DNA from: Bifidobacterium sp.
GTDB taxonomy: Bacteria; Actinomycetota; Actinomycetes; Actinomycetales; Bifidobacteriaceae
Direction: 5' to 3'
Length of the DNA: 64,000 bases
Assembly: GCA_022649135.1 (NCBI GenBank)
Contig: JALCNP010000004.1
Span: 119,019-183,018, forward strand
Shown one piece after another: positions 1 through 8,290 of this stretch. The notes beneath the pieces are model-generated. The model was not told where the DNA came from. It saw only the letters and a list, made by a program, of their open reading frames with translations, and made no database searches. Position numbers and translations under genes: made by a program. Numbering within the stretch: the first letter of the stretch is position 1; every line of letters begins with the position of its first letter.

Positions 1-1086
1 GGCCGTGTAGATGAAGGCCTCGATGCGAGCGGTGTAACGCTCGAATACGGCGAGGAGCGGGGTCACCCCGATGCCTCCCGCAATCATCACAATGGGCGTG
101 CCGGCGGCATGCTCCTCGATGAAACGCTGATAGCGGCCATAGGGAGGCAGCACATCGACCGGTGTCGAGGGTGGAATCAACGAGATTTTTCTCGTGAAAT
201 CCCCATCCTCACGGATGGCGAAGACGAGCGTTTTCCCGGAGTGCGGACCCGCATGCCTTCCGGCGGACGCCTCCACGGGCCGTGAGGGCTCGGGTGCATT
301 CACCATCGAGAACGGGTGATACTCCCCGAGGCCGGGCACCCCGGGAAAGCGGATGAAGGCGAAATCTCCGGCCTCCCACGTGAAATCGGGGTTTCCCTCG
401 ATTCTCACGGAGAGCTCGTGCACCCGCGGCGCGATGGGCCTGTTCGACAACACCCTGCCCTTCAGCGTTGCGGCGTGTCCGCCGAATTTGGCGAAGGCAT
501 AGAGCGCGAAAACGGCTACCGTAAGCGTGTCGAAAACCGCCATGAACAGCTTCTGAGAGGCGATGTAGCTGATGAGCTGAACATGGATGAAGACCAGCGC
601 AACCGCCACGAGGTTGATGCGATGCAGCCACACCGATAGCTCGTGATGTGCGAATCGTTCGAGACCCTGCTTGATGCGCAGAAGCAGAGGGACCCGTGAT
701 GTGAGCCAGCCGGCCATGAATATCATCGACCAGCAGGCCAATCCGAGAAGGATGATGAAGGACCAGTCGCCGGTGAGCTTGATAAGACCCGTGGAATGGG
801 AAAGCTGCTTATGGGCGAAGGCCAGGATGATGGCAAGCAGGCCTATCGTTCCATGGATCACGTACAGATGCGGCAGGCCGACGCCCCTGTCAAGCCAGCG
901 CGGGCGGGTGCCCAGATAGACGGCCGCAAGCATCCATGAATACGCTATGACCCCCAGCTCGATGGCGGTCGCATTGACCAGATATATACTCGGCAGGGTC
1001 ATGACCAGGGTAAGGAGCATCGGCAGCGGCACGACGAACAGCATCGTCATCCAGGTGATGATGACGCGGGGACTGACGGATTTCAT
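1..1086 (-). CDS. Ferric-reductase-like flavocytochrome, C-terminus cut by window edge
   Basis: The open frame starts at the ATG at 1086 and runs off the left edge without a stop, so it is absent from the ORF track. The N-terminal half has about six hydrophobic segments. Two histidine pairs, HGTIGLLAIILAFAH and HRINLVAVALVFIH (spacing 14 and 13), match the bis-haem pattern of the ferric reductase/NADPH oxidase transmembrane domain. It is followed by a flavodoxin-reductase-like part with the FAD motif HPFSMVN and the nucleotide-binding motif GGIGVTP. The protein probably passes electrons from cytosolic NAD(P)H via FAD and haem across the membrane. Its start overlaps the stop of apbE (ATGA), so it is translationally coupled to the flavinylation genes upstream. 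The terminal acceptor is unknown. Confidence 0.85.
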   Translation of the reverse strand, partial: MKSVSPRVIITWMTMLFVVPLPMLLTLVMTLPSIYLVNATAIELGVIAYSWMLAAVYLGTRPRWLDRGVGLPHLYVIHGTIGLLAIILAFAHKQLSHSTGLIKLTGDWSFIILLGLACWSMIFMAGWLTSRVPLLLRIKQGLERFAHHELSVWLHRINLVAVALVFIHVQLISYIASQKLFMAVFDTLTVAVFALYAFAKFGGHAATLKGRVLSNRPIAPRVHELSVRIEGNPDFTWEAGDFAFIRFPGVPGLGEYHPFSMVNAPEPSRPVEASAGRHAGPHSGKTLVFAIREDGDFTRKISLIPPSTPVDVLPPYGRYQRFIEEHAAGTPIVMIAGGIGVTPLLAVFERYTARIEAFIYTA

Positions 1087-1901
1087 TTCACGTTCTCTTT
1101 CATGGTCGGCGGGATTCCTGAGGGGTCGGACCGTTCCGATCGGCGCGGTCTGCTGCATGTCGCCGCAGGGCTCCCCTGCGAATAGAACAGCTGACGGCTG
1201 TTGCCCGTCACCAGGAAGGCGGTCAGCGAATAGGACTTGATGAGGCCTGCGACATCGGACAGGCGTGCCGCGAGCAGGGCCGTGGCCCACACGTCGGCGT
1301 CAACCAGCGAATCCGCGATGACGCTCGCCTGAACGATGTCGGTATGTTGTCGCATGACATGTTCTCCGCGTTTGCTGGTCCCCGAGGTCGCCATCGCCCC
1401 GCCGTCAAGCTTCATGGCGGCCGTATAGGCGTTGGTGTCGAAGGGGTTCTCGATCCCGATGGTCCAGCCGGAGGCCCCATCGCGGGCCGAGACGATGACG
1501 TCCCCTCCCGCGTTGATCGCCGCATCCGCGATTTCCCCGCTGGACAGAAGAGGACGGAGCACCTCGCGGAACGCGTGCTCGACGATCCATCCCTTCGTCA
1601 GTCCGGTCGGATCGTAGATTCCTCGGAAATAGGGATCGAACAGCCCGTCCGTCTCTCTCCTGGCGAGGAGGGCGCGCATGTAGACCTCGGAGAACTCCTC
1701 GTTGCACCAGACGGAGGCATCCCCGCGGTGGAGGCGGGACACCAGGGAATCGCTCCGGAAGGGGGAGAACAGACGGTCCCCCTCGACAAGAATCCTATGT
1801 ATGTCCTCCACCGCCCCAAGATAAACGTGGGCATCCGTCGGATCGTCGATCATGATCGTGAAGGGGAGGTTCATCACGTTCAGCGTGGTGATGTTCATCA
1901 T
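1083..1901 (-). CDS. apbE: ApbE family FAD:protein FMN transferase
   Basis: ApbE proteins attach FMN covalently to a Thr or Ser of exported FMN-binding domains. The 272-residue product shows the family landmarks INAGGDVIV, LDGGAMATSGTSKRGEH and a C-terminal DADVWATALLA segment. The track's 437-residue ORF is too long: its first part is a shadow of the FMN-binding gene. The true start is the ATG at 1901 or 1898, overlapping the preceding stop as ATGA. No signal peptide is visible, so FMN would be attached on the inner side, or the protein is membrane-associated in an unusual way. The likely substrate is the product of the gene immediately upstream. The C-terminal 35 residues are rich in Arg, Ser and Pro and less typical of the family. 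Confidence 0.9.
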   Translation of the reverse strand: MMNITTLNVMNLPFTIMIDDPTDAHVYLGAVEDIHRILVEGDRLFSPFRSDSLVSRLHRGDASVWCNEEFSEVYMRALLARRETDGLFDPYFRGIYDPTGLTKGWIVEHAFREVLRPLLSSGEIADAAINAGGDVIVSARDGASGWTIGIENPFDTNAYTAAMKLDGGAMATSGTSKRGEHVMRQHTDIVQASVIADSLVDADVWATALLAARLSDVAGLIKSYSLTAFLVTGNSRQLFYSQGSPAATCSRPRRSERSDPSGIPPTMKENVK

Positions 1902-2446
1902 GCCCCCTTGGCCTGGTTGATGGCGTCCTGCAGCGATCCCGTGAAGCCCCTGTATGTTTCCGTAGCTCCGGACACCAGCGTTATCTGGGAGGACTGGGCC
2001 TTGAGGGCCTCGCTGACGTAGACGGGGATCGCCTGGGAGTTGATCGACTGGGAGGTCGGATCCTGTGGATAGGTCTCGACATTGACCGCCGTCAGCTTTC
2101 CTCCGGAGACCGTCGCCTTTATCTGGAAGTCTCCCCTGTTCGTGGATACGCTGGCCCCCGTATAGGTGCCGTCCTTGAACGTTCCGGTTGATGCCGAGGA
2201 GGCCCCTGACGAACTCGATCCGCCGGACGACTGCGCCCCGCTGGAGGAGGTGGAGCCCCCGGCTGTGGATTCGCCCGTGCCGGACTGCGACTGCGTGGTG
2301 GTTTTCGGCGTGGTGCCGGCGGCCTGCGCGAGCGTGGCCTGGCTTTGCTTTATGCGAAGCTCCGGGACGAGGAAGATAAGCGCCGCGTCCACGCACAGCG
2401 CCGTGAGGGATATGGCTGTCGCCGCCGCCTTGGTGAGCTTGTTCAT
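1898..2446 (-). CDS. Exported FMN-binding domain protein
   Basis: The 182-residue protein has an N-terminal hydrophobic anchor or signal segment (residues about 8-28), a Ser/Gly/Thr-rich linker (about 45-85), and a C-terminal FMN-binding domain as in NqrC/RnfG. The motif VSGATETY fits the flavinylation consensus, with the predicted FMN-bearing threonine near residue 164. It is the first gene of a three-gene operon, coupled by ATGA overlaps to apbE and then the flavocytochrome, which suggests an extracytoplasmic electron carrier reduced by the membrane protein. The Ser-rich spacer would hold the domain away from the membrane. Family assignment is firm; the physiological electron acceptor is inference. 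Confidence 0.88.
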   Translation of the reverse strand: MNKLTKAAATAISLTALCVDAALIFLVPELRIKQSQATLAQAAGTTPKTTTQSQSGTGESTAGGSTSSSGAQSSGGSSSSGASSASTGTFKDGTYTGASVSTNRGDFQIKATVSGGKLTAVNVETYPQDPTSQSINSQAIPVYVSEALKAQSSQITLVSGATETYRGFTGSLQDAINQAKGA

Positions 2447-2682
2447 GTCTGTGTGCCTTTTCTTTCGGCCGTGTGCGCGGCGGGTTCGTTGTGGTGGGGA
2501 AGTATGGACAGGCAGCCGCTGGCCGCCTGCAGCACCATCATGACCGTTGCCTATTCATGATAGATGGGAGTCCTCTTTGCGCTTGCGGGGTATTGTCTGT
2601 GTGTTTTCTGATTACTCAGGACCTGCGGGTAGTATGTGCGGCAGAAGGATTTCATGGACGGCGGCGAAAGAGGCGGGGAAGC

Positions 2683-3549
2683 ATGGACGACGAGCGGCGG
2701 CGCAACGCGATGGGCGGAGCAGGTGAGAGCGGAGCCGACGGGAACAGCGGTTCTGCGGGCGGCGACGTCTACAGGATTCCTTCCGTGGAAAGCGGAGGCT
2801 GGATGGGGCTGACAAAGAAGAAGCCCGTGGTGGCGGAGGTCACCCCCCATGCCGACGAGCAGCAGGATCCCGAAGGATCCGCGGGGAAGCTCAACTGGCT
2901 GAGAGCCGGGGTCCTCGGCGCCAATGATGGCATCGTCTCGGTGGCGGGCACGATTATCGGCGTGGCCGGAGCCGACAACAATCCCCGCTCACTGCTCATC
3001 GCAGGCGTGGCCGCGCTCGCCGCGGGCGCGTTCTCCATGGCCGGCGGGGAATATGTCTCCGTGAGCGCACAGCGTGACACCGAGAAGGCGCTGCTGAGCA
3101 AGGAGCGGTGGGAACTGAAGAATCTTCCCGAAGACGAGCTCAACGAGCTCAGCCAGATATACGAAACCAAGGGAATGACCGCCCAAACCGCGAAGAAGGC
3201 GGCCTATGAGGCGATGCAGCACGATGCTCTGCGCGCCCATGCCATCGATGAGCTGGGAATCAATCCCGACGAGCTCACCAATCCATGGCAGGCCGCGTTC
3301 TCCTCGTTCGTCTCCTTTCTTTCCGGAGGGATCATTCCCCTGCTGTTCTCGCAGATTCCGGTTCCGTTCGCGATTCGCATCTGCCTGATCGTGTTCTCCG
3401 TGGCATTGGCGCTGCTGATCACCGGAGCGGTGTCCGCTCAGATCGGTGGAGCGGCGCGCCGCAGGGCAGTGGCCCGCAATGTCCTGATGGGTCTGGGAAC
3501 CATGCTGTTCGCGTGGCTCGTCGGAATGCTGTTTGGCATCCGGGGGTGA
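2683..3549 (+). CDS. VIT1/CCC1-family metal transporter
   Basis: The 288-residue protein has a polar N-terminal stretch of about 60 residues, then helices typical of the VIT family: NDGIVSVAGTIIGVAGA, an Ala-rich helix with SMAGGEYVSVSAQ, a charged cytoplasmic segment (SKERWELKNLPEDELNELSQIYE) and a C-terminal three-helix hydrophobic region. Relatives move Fe(II) or Mn(II) out of the cytoplasm. I chose ATG 2683 because GGCGGGGAA lies just upstream; the track start at 2473 adds a low-complexity extension without family features. It is divergent from the FMN-binding/ferric reductase operon, which makes iron handling a reasonable guess. Metal specificity cannot be read from the sequence. Confidence 0.85.
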   Translation: MDDERRRNAMGGAGESGADGNSGSAGGDVYRIPSVESGGWMGLTKKKPVVAEVTPHADEQQDPEGSAGKLNWLRAGVLGANDGIVSVAGTIIGVAGADNNPRSLLIAGVAALAAGAFSMAGGEYVSVSAQRDTEKALLSKERWELKNLPEDELNELSQIYETKGMTAQTAKKAAYEAMQHDALRAHAIDELGINPDELTNPWQAAFSSFVSFLSGGIIPLLFSQIPVPFAIRICLIVFSVALALLITGAVSAQIGGAARRRAVARNVLMGLGTMLFAWLVGMLFGIRG

Positions 3550-3552
3550 CGC

Positions 3553-3581
3553 GGAAGGGGCCGATCACCTCATTCCCTTCC
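3553..3581. terminator. Weak hairpin between convergent genes
   Basis: GGAAGGG and CCCTTCC can pair (7 bp, loop about 15 nt) in the 36-bp gap between the VIT gene and the convergent GH35 gene. There is no clear T-tract, so this is only a possible bidirectional terminator. Confidence 0.25.
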
Positions 3582-3585
3582 CTCG

Positions 3586-6336
3586 TTAATACCTGTCGAT
3601 GCGCTCTCCCACAGTGAGGGATCGTAGGATTCCGGGTGAGGAGCGTGTGGGTTCGGCATACAGTATCACATCTCCCTCTTCCCTCGGGATGAGGAAAAGA
3701 TCGCCACGGCCCCCGGCGAATACAGTTCCAGGAATGCCTCCCAGCACCACTCTGCCCAGACAATAGTGTGCGGTGAATGCTGTCAGCTGTATGCCCTCGC
3801 CGTCCATTCGCACTGTGGTATTCATGGAGTCATTCGATTTCCATAGTCTTTCATGAGGGATGCGCATCCATATTCCGTCCGGTGAGTCAACCCGAAGCGG
3901 GAAAGGGATTTCTGCGAATGTTAGGGATTGTGACGTTTCCCGCAGTTCGGTAAGACTCTGCGTACGAAGATTCCAGTCATTGATTGGTTTGCCGATCAGG
4001 AGTGCGATGTTTCCCGGGTCCTCTCCCCAGGTCTTATTCACGATGATGCTGAGTCGGTCTCCTGAATGAATGGGCCCCAGCCAGACTGTTGGCCGCCATG
4101 GCGAGGAAAATCCGATGTGTTTTCCGTTGAGGATTATGTCGCAACGAGCCTGGGTGTGTTTCATGTGAACGGCTGCGTAGAAGCCGTCGAGGCATATGGT
4201 TTTCGTATAGATTACGCTATTCGGCCATGTGGTTGTCGACAGTGAACCAAGATTTGACCGCGGAACCGGATGAGATCCAATGTTGACATGATGGTTGAAA
4301 CGAGAGTCTGGGCGAACGAAGGATGAAGAAGAAGATTCCATTTTGACAAGCCATCCCGAATTGAGGTCGACAATGTGCTGCACGGCGATGCACCCGTCGA
4401 TGCCTCGGTGCGCGGATAGTTTCAAGGAGCCGACGCGAGAATCGTCAAAGTTGGAATGTCCCCAGATTCGTGCTGTCACTTCGAATGAAGTGACCTTCCC
4501 GTTCTGCGTATCCTCGGCGGGAAGCCAGATGTCACCGTTCGCGGCGTGCCATCCCGAGTGTTGAGTGCCGTATCGTGCCTCGACGATGTCGCATGCGTTG
4601 CGCAGGACGATTCCGCAAACGTGAGTGATCCCGCTGTGATGACCGGTATATCGTCCAGCCCCGCTGTATGTCTCTGCTGCTTCAAGGGATGGAGGCAGAA
4701 ACGATGTTCGGTGAAGGGGATCTCTCCACAGGGCCGTATGATGAGCGACATCAATTGCGTATAGGTTTTCGGCGTGTTCCTCGGGTCGGGTGTAGTCTAT
4801 CCGAGGTTGTTTTATCTCGATGATATACATGCATGAGTCTTGTTCGTCGAGGAATGTGAGTGACCCCGCATTCCCCCACAACAGAACCCGGGTGCCCGAT
4901 CTCTGGACGTGCACGTCTCCTGTCATATGAAGAACAGTCTTGGATAAGTCCTCCGAAAGGTTCAACGTTGCCCAGACCACTCCTGGTGCCGTTATGGGTG
5001 GGGACAGCACCGTTGTTGTACCGGACAGCTCCGTGGGCTCTGCGCTGCTGAGGTCCAGCGTTATCCCCTCGGCCAGTGGCACGTTGTGAAGTAGCATCGC
5101 CCCTGTTCCGGCGGGTATCCGGATGTCGCGATGGCTCGTGAGCAGGTGTGCGCCATCGGTTGGTGTGAGTCCCTTCGGACGCATGGACATGGTGTGGGTG
5201 GAAACGTTGGTGAGCGTGAGCAGCTTGCCCCCGCCCTCTAAGTCAAGGCAGCCATGGGCCATTCCCTGTGTCGGGTCGTCGATGTCGAATCCGTTGCCTG
5301 TGAGGATGTGGCTCAATGGCTCATGGCTTAGTTCGGCGAGAGCCAATCTGGTGCCCAAGGCGGAAATTATCAAGGACAGTCGTCTGGCTTCGTCGGCGTC
5401 CGGGCGCTCGTTGCCGCCGGGGTCGATTACCCCTCCGAAATCGTAATCGTGTGTCATGAAGGCTTCGAGGGAGCCCCAGTTGTTCACGGAAGTTCCGTAA
5501 TCGAAATCCCAGCCGGATACTTGCAGATAGGGGCCGACGAATTGAGCGCCGGAACCGATCAGGCGCCGAAGGGTACGGTGCAGCCGGTTCGTTTCTGTCA
5601 CGATCAGCGGGATATCGTATTTGTTGCATGCCTGTTTGTAGTAGCGTGTGGATGAATCCACATCGATGCTATCGTCATTCGGGTAGAGGTTGACAGTGGG
5701 TGTTACCCCCGCGACATCTCCACAGGCGCGGGACATATCGCCCTGACCGGCGCAAGCGATGATCGGGACCGTGATGTCATGTTTCGTCATCATTGCCGCC
5801 AGCTTTCCAATGTAGGCGGAAGGGTCATCGCAATCGAAGAAGTCGAGCTCGTTGTCAGCTTGGACCATGATGACTGATCCGCCCTCTGTGTACTGCTGGC
5901 GACGAATGATCGGCATGATGCGGTCGTACCATGCATCGACGGCTTCTATGAAACTGTTGTCGTTCTGCCGGATTTTCGTTGCGGGGTCGGTACTGATCCA
6001 TGCGGGGATTCCGCCCCCGTCCCATTCCGAGCAGATGTATGGGCCCGGTCGGACGAGTGCGTAAAGACCCGCTTCGCGGGTGAGTTTCAGGAATTCTTCG
6101 ATGTCGTGTTGGCCGGTAAAGTCCCATGTGCCAGGCGAAGTTTCGTGATAATTCCAAGGGACATAGACATCAATGGCGTGATATCCGATTTTTTTGACTG
6201 CAGAAAGGCGCTGCCTCCACTGGTTTCTGACGATGCGAAACGGGAACAGTGAGGCACACAGCAGCACCCGGGGCACACCGTCGATAACGAGATGTTTGGA
6301 TTTTAATTCAATGGTTCTAGACATGGTAAATGGCAT
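3586..6336 (-). CDS. GH35 beta-galactosidase family protein
   Basis: The 916-residue protein opens with a GH35 TIM-barrel: VPWNYHETSPGTWDF, LVRPGPYICSEWDGGGIPAW, and an acid/base motif MVQADNEL where most relatives have Q-x-E-N-E. The Glu in LIVTETNRL is the likely nucleophile. The long C-terminal part would hold beta-sandwich domains. There is no signal peptide, so it acts in the cytoplasm, probably on beta-galactosides imported by the ABC system encoded just upstream (43-bp gap). The start may be ATG 6336 or ATG 6324; the AGGA stretch abuts the first, so the second is possible. The region looks richer in A/T than its neighbours. The exact linkage hydrolysed is unknown. Confidence 0.85.
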   Translation of the reverse strand: MPFTMSRTIELKSKHLVIDGVPRVLLCASLFPFRIVRNQWRQRLSAVKKIGYHAIDVYVPWNYHETSPGTWDFTGQHDIEEFLKLTREAGLYALVRPGPYICSEWDGGGIPAWISTDPATKIRQNDNSFIEAVDAWYDRIMPIIRRQQYTEGGSVIMVQADNELDFFDCDDPSAYIGKLAAMMTKHDITVPIIACAGQGDMSRACGDVAGVTPTVNLYPNDDSIDVDSSTRYYKQACNKYDIPLIVTETNRLHRTLRRLIGSGAQFVGPYLQVSGWDFDYGTSVNNWGSLEAFMTHDYDFGGVIDPGGNERPDADEARRLSLIISALGTRLALAELSHEPLSHILTGNGFDIDDPTQGMAHGCLDLEGGGKLLTLTNVSTHTMSMRPKGLTPTDGAHLLTSHRDIRIPAGTGAMLLHNVPLAEGITLDLSSAEPTELSGTTTVLSPPITAPGVVWATLNLSEDLSKTVLHMTGDVHVQRSGTRVLLWGNAGSLTFLDEQDSCMYIIEIKQPRIDYTRPEEHAENLYAIDVAHHTALWRDPLHRTSFLPPSLEAAETYSGAGRYTGHHSGITHVCGIVLRNACDIVEARYGTQHSGWHAANGDIWLPAEDTQNGKVTSFEVTARIWGHSNFDDSRVGSLKLSAHRGIDGCIAVQHIVDLNSGWLVKMESSSSSFVRPDSRFNHHVNIGSHPVPRSNLGSLSTTTWPNSVIYTKTICLDGFYAAVHMKHTQARCDIILNGKHIGFSSPWRPTVWLGPIHSGDRLSIIVNKTWGEDPGNIALLIGKPINDWNLRTQSLTELRETSQSLTFAEIPFPLRVDSPDGIWMRIPHERLWKSNDSMNTTVRMDGEGIQLTAFTAHYCLGRVVLGGIPGTVFAGGRGDLFLIPREEGDVILYAEPTRSSPGILRSLTVGERIDRY

Positions 6337-6378
6337 TCCTGTCGAAACGATTACGGTGTTCTTCCGGAGCGAGAAAAA

Positions 6379-7233
6379 CTATTTGATGCCTGCGCTGCCT
6401 GTCATCATGCCGCTCTCATAGAGGTATTTTTGGGAGAAGTAGTAAATGATGAGAACCGGTATGATCAGAATCAGGGACCCCGTCATGATCATGTTCCATG
6501 GCGGTGTCTGCGCTGCTGATCCTTGTGCCGAGAGAACCTGCAATCCCAATGCGAGCGGCATTTTGCTTTCATCATTGATATAGATCAGCGGGCCGAAGAA
6601 ATTTCCCCAGTTGGCGGAAAAGGTGAAGACACTAACTGCGGCGAGCACGGGTGTCATCATCGGAAGAATGATTCTTGCGAAGATTCCGAAATATCCTAGA
6701 CCGTCGATCTGGGCGGCCTCGTCCAATTCCGTGGGGATTCGGGTGATGTACTGTCTCATCAGGAATACGTTGTATGCATTCGCGAATAGATTGGGGATGA
6801 TCAGAGGTAGAAGTGTGTTCACCCAGCCGATTTCACGAAAGAGAATGAATTGAGGGATCATCAGAACCTGGCCGGGAACCATCATTGTGGAAAGGACGAT
6901 AATGAATAATATGTCCTTGCCGGGCGCTCGCAGCCGTGCAAACCCGTAGGAGACGAGGGCGCTCGACAATGTCATGAATACACATGACGGGATGACGATG
7001 AGCAGCGAGTTGATGATGAATCGTCCAATGGGCAGACCGGAGCTAAAAACTCGTGCGAAGTTGTCCCAGTGCCATTGCGTGGGCCAGAAGGTGAAGCTCA
7101 TCGCATTGCTGGTCTGATCGCTTGATAGGGCGATGGAAACGACGAACACCAGCGGAGCGAACAAAACCGCCGACACGATGGTAAGGACTGCGTATCTGCG
7201 GGCTTGGGAACCTGCAGTTGCATAAACGTTCAT
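6379..7233 (-). CDS. CUT1 sugar ABC permease, MalG-like
   Basis: The 284-residue membrane protein has six predicted helices and the inner-membrane loop that docks the ATPase (DEAAQIDGLGYFGIFARIILP, the EAA motif). It forms the importer pore with the product of the preceding gene; its ATG overlaps that gene's TGA (ATGA at 7230-7233). The downstream GH35 enzyme points to a galactoside or galactosylated oligosaccharide as substrate. No ATPase gene lies nearby; a shared MsiK-type ATPase encoded elsewhere is the usual solution in this group. Confidence 0.9.
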   Translation of the reverse strand: MNVYATAGSQARRYAVLTIVSAVLFAPLVFVVSIALSSDQTSNAMSFTFWPTQWHWDNFARVFSSGLPIGRFIINSLLIVIPSCVFMTLSSALVSYGFARLRAPGKDILFIIVLSTMMVPGQVLMIPQFILFREIGWVNTLLPLIIPNLFANAYNVFLMRQYITRIPTELDEAAQIDGLGYFGIFARIILPMMTPVLAAVSVFTFSANWGNFFGPLIYINDESKMPLALGLQVLSAQGSAAQTPPWNMIMTGSLILIIPVLIIYYFSQKYLYESGMMTGSAGIK

Positions 7234-8159
7234 TTTTTGACCTCCGACTCATAAAAGACCCATGCGCTCGAGGACCGCAGCACGATGGCTGACATGATCA
7301 TGATGATGACGAACAGTATCCATGCCACCGCAGAGGCATATCCCATCTGGAAGTTTTTGAATGCGGTTGTGTAGACGTAGGGAACCATCATCTGGCTTGC
7401 ATTGTCCGGACCGCCTCCGGTCAGGATATAGACCTGGTCGAAAACCTGAAATGCACCGATGATGCCAGTGATCAGGTTGAAGAACAGTATCGGCGTGACC
7501 ATTGGGAAGGTGATGTTCCAGAACATCCGGTAATGTGTTGCGCCATCGATCTCTGCGGCTTCATAGAGTTCTGCGGGAACGCCGTTGATGGCGGAGATGA
7601 GAAGAATGGTCCCTCCTCCAACCTGCCACAGCGACAGAAGAATGATGGCGGGTATGACGGTGTTGGAATCAAGAAGCCATGCCGGCCCCGTGACTCCAAA
7701 GATGCTGAGGAATGCGTTGATCGGGCCGCCTTCCGGTTTCAGCAGCCATTTGAAGATTAGGCCCGCTGCTACCAACGGAACAAGCGAAGGAAGATAGATT
7801 ATGGTTCTGAAGAAGCGTTTTCCGCGGAAATTGTTGGCAAGCAGGTTGGACAGATACAGAGCTATCAGTAGCGAAAGCGGAACCGAGACGAGTGCATAGT
7901 AAAAAGTGTGGAAAAGGACTTTCCAGAACAGCGGGTCTTTCGTAAAGGCTTTGATGTAATTGGTGATTCCTATGAAATGCGGAGACTGAAATGAATCCCA
8001 GTCGGTGAATGACAGGTATAGTGATGCGAACATGGGGATGGCCGTAAAAACAATGAATCCAATGATCCAGGGCGAGACACACGTATAGAACGCCAATGTC
8101 TCGCGTGTCCGTCTTTTCAGGCCCCTATGTGGCGTGGCGCTTCTTGCGCGGGTGCGCAT
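7230..8159 (-). CDS. CUT1 sugar ABC permease, MalF-like
   Basis: The 309-residue protein starts with a basic cytoplasmic stretch and then has six hydrophobic segments and the EAA loop YEAAEIDGATHYRMFWNITFP. It pairs with the MalG-like permease directly downstream. A 131-bp gap with a possible G/C-rich hairpin separates it from the binding-protein gene, a common arrangement that keeps permease expression below that of the binding protein. Confidence 0.9.
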   Translation of the reverse strand: MRTRARSATPHRGLKRRTRETLAFYTCVSPWIIGFIVFTAIPMFASLYLSFTDWDSFQSPHFIGITNYIKAFTKDPLFWKVLFHTFYYALVSVPLSLLIALYLSNLLANNFRGKRFFRTIIYLPSLVPLVAAGLIFKWLLKPEGGPINAFLSIFGVTGPAWLLDSNTVIPAIILLSLWQVGGGTILLISAINGVPAELYEAAEIDGATHYRMFWNITFPMVTPILFFNLITGIIGAFQVFDQVYILTGGGPDNASQMMVPYVYTTAFKNFQMGYASAVAWILFVIIMIMSAIVLRSSSAWVFYESEVKK

Positions 8160-8240
8160 GGCTTGACCTCGATTCCGGAATAGGTGATGAATGAATGTGG
8201 CGTGGCGGACGGGTGTCTACCGCGTATAGGGGGATGTTGG

Positions 8241-8274
8241 GGGGGTGGGGGTATACTGCATCCCCGACACCCCC
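8241..8274 (-). terminator. G/C-rich hairpin in binding-protein/permease gap
   Basis: On the minus strand GGGTGTCGGGGAT can pair imperfectly with ATACCCCCACCC across a short loop. No T-run follows, so it is more likely an mRNA-stabilising or partial-termination hairpin than a full terminator. Confidence 0.3.
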
Positions 8275-8290
8275 GACAAGTAATGAGATG

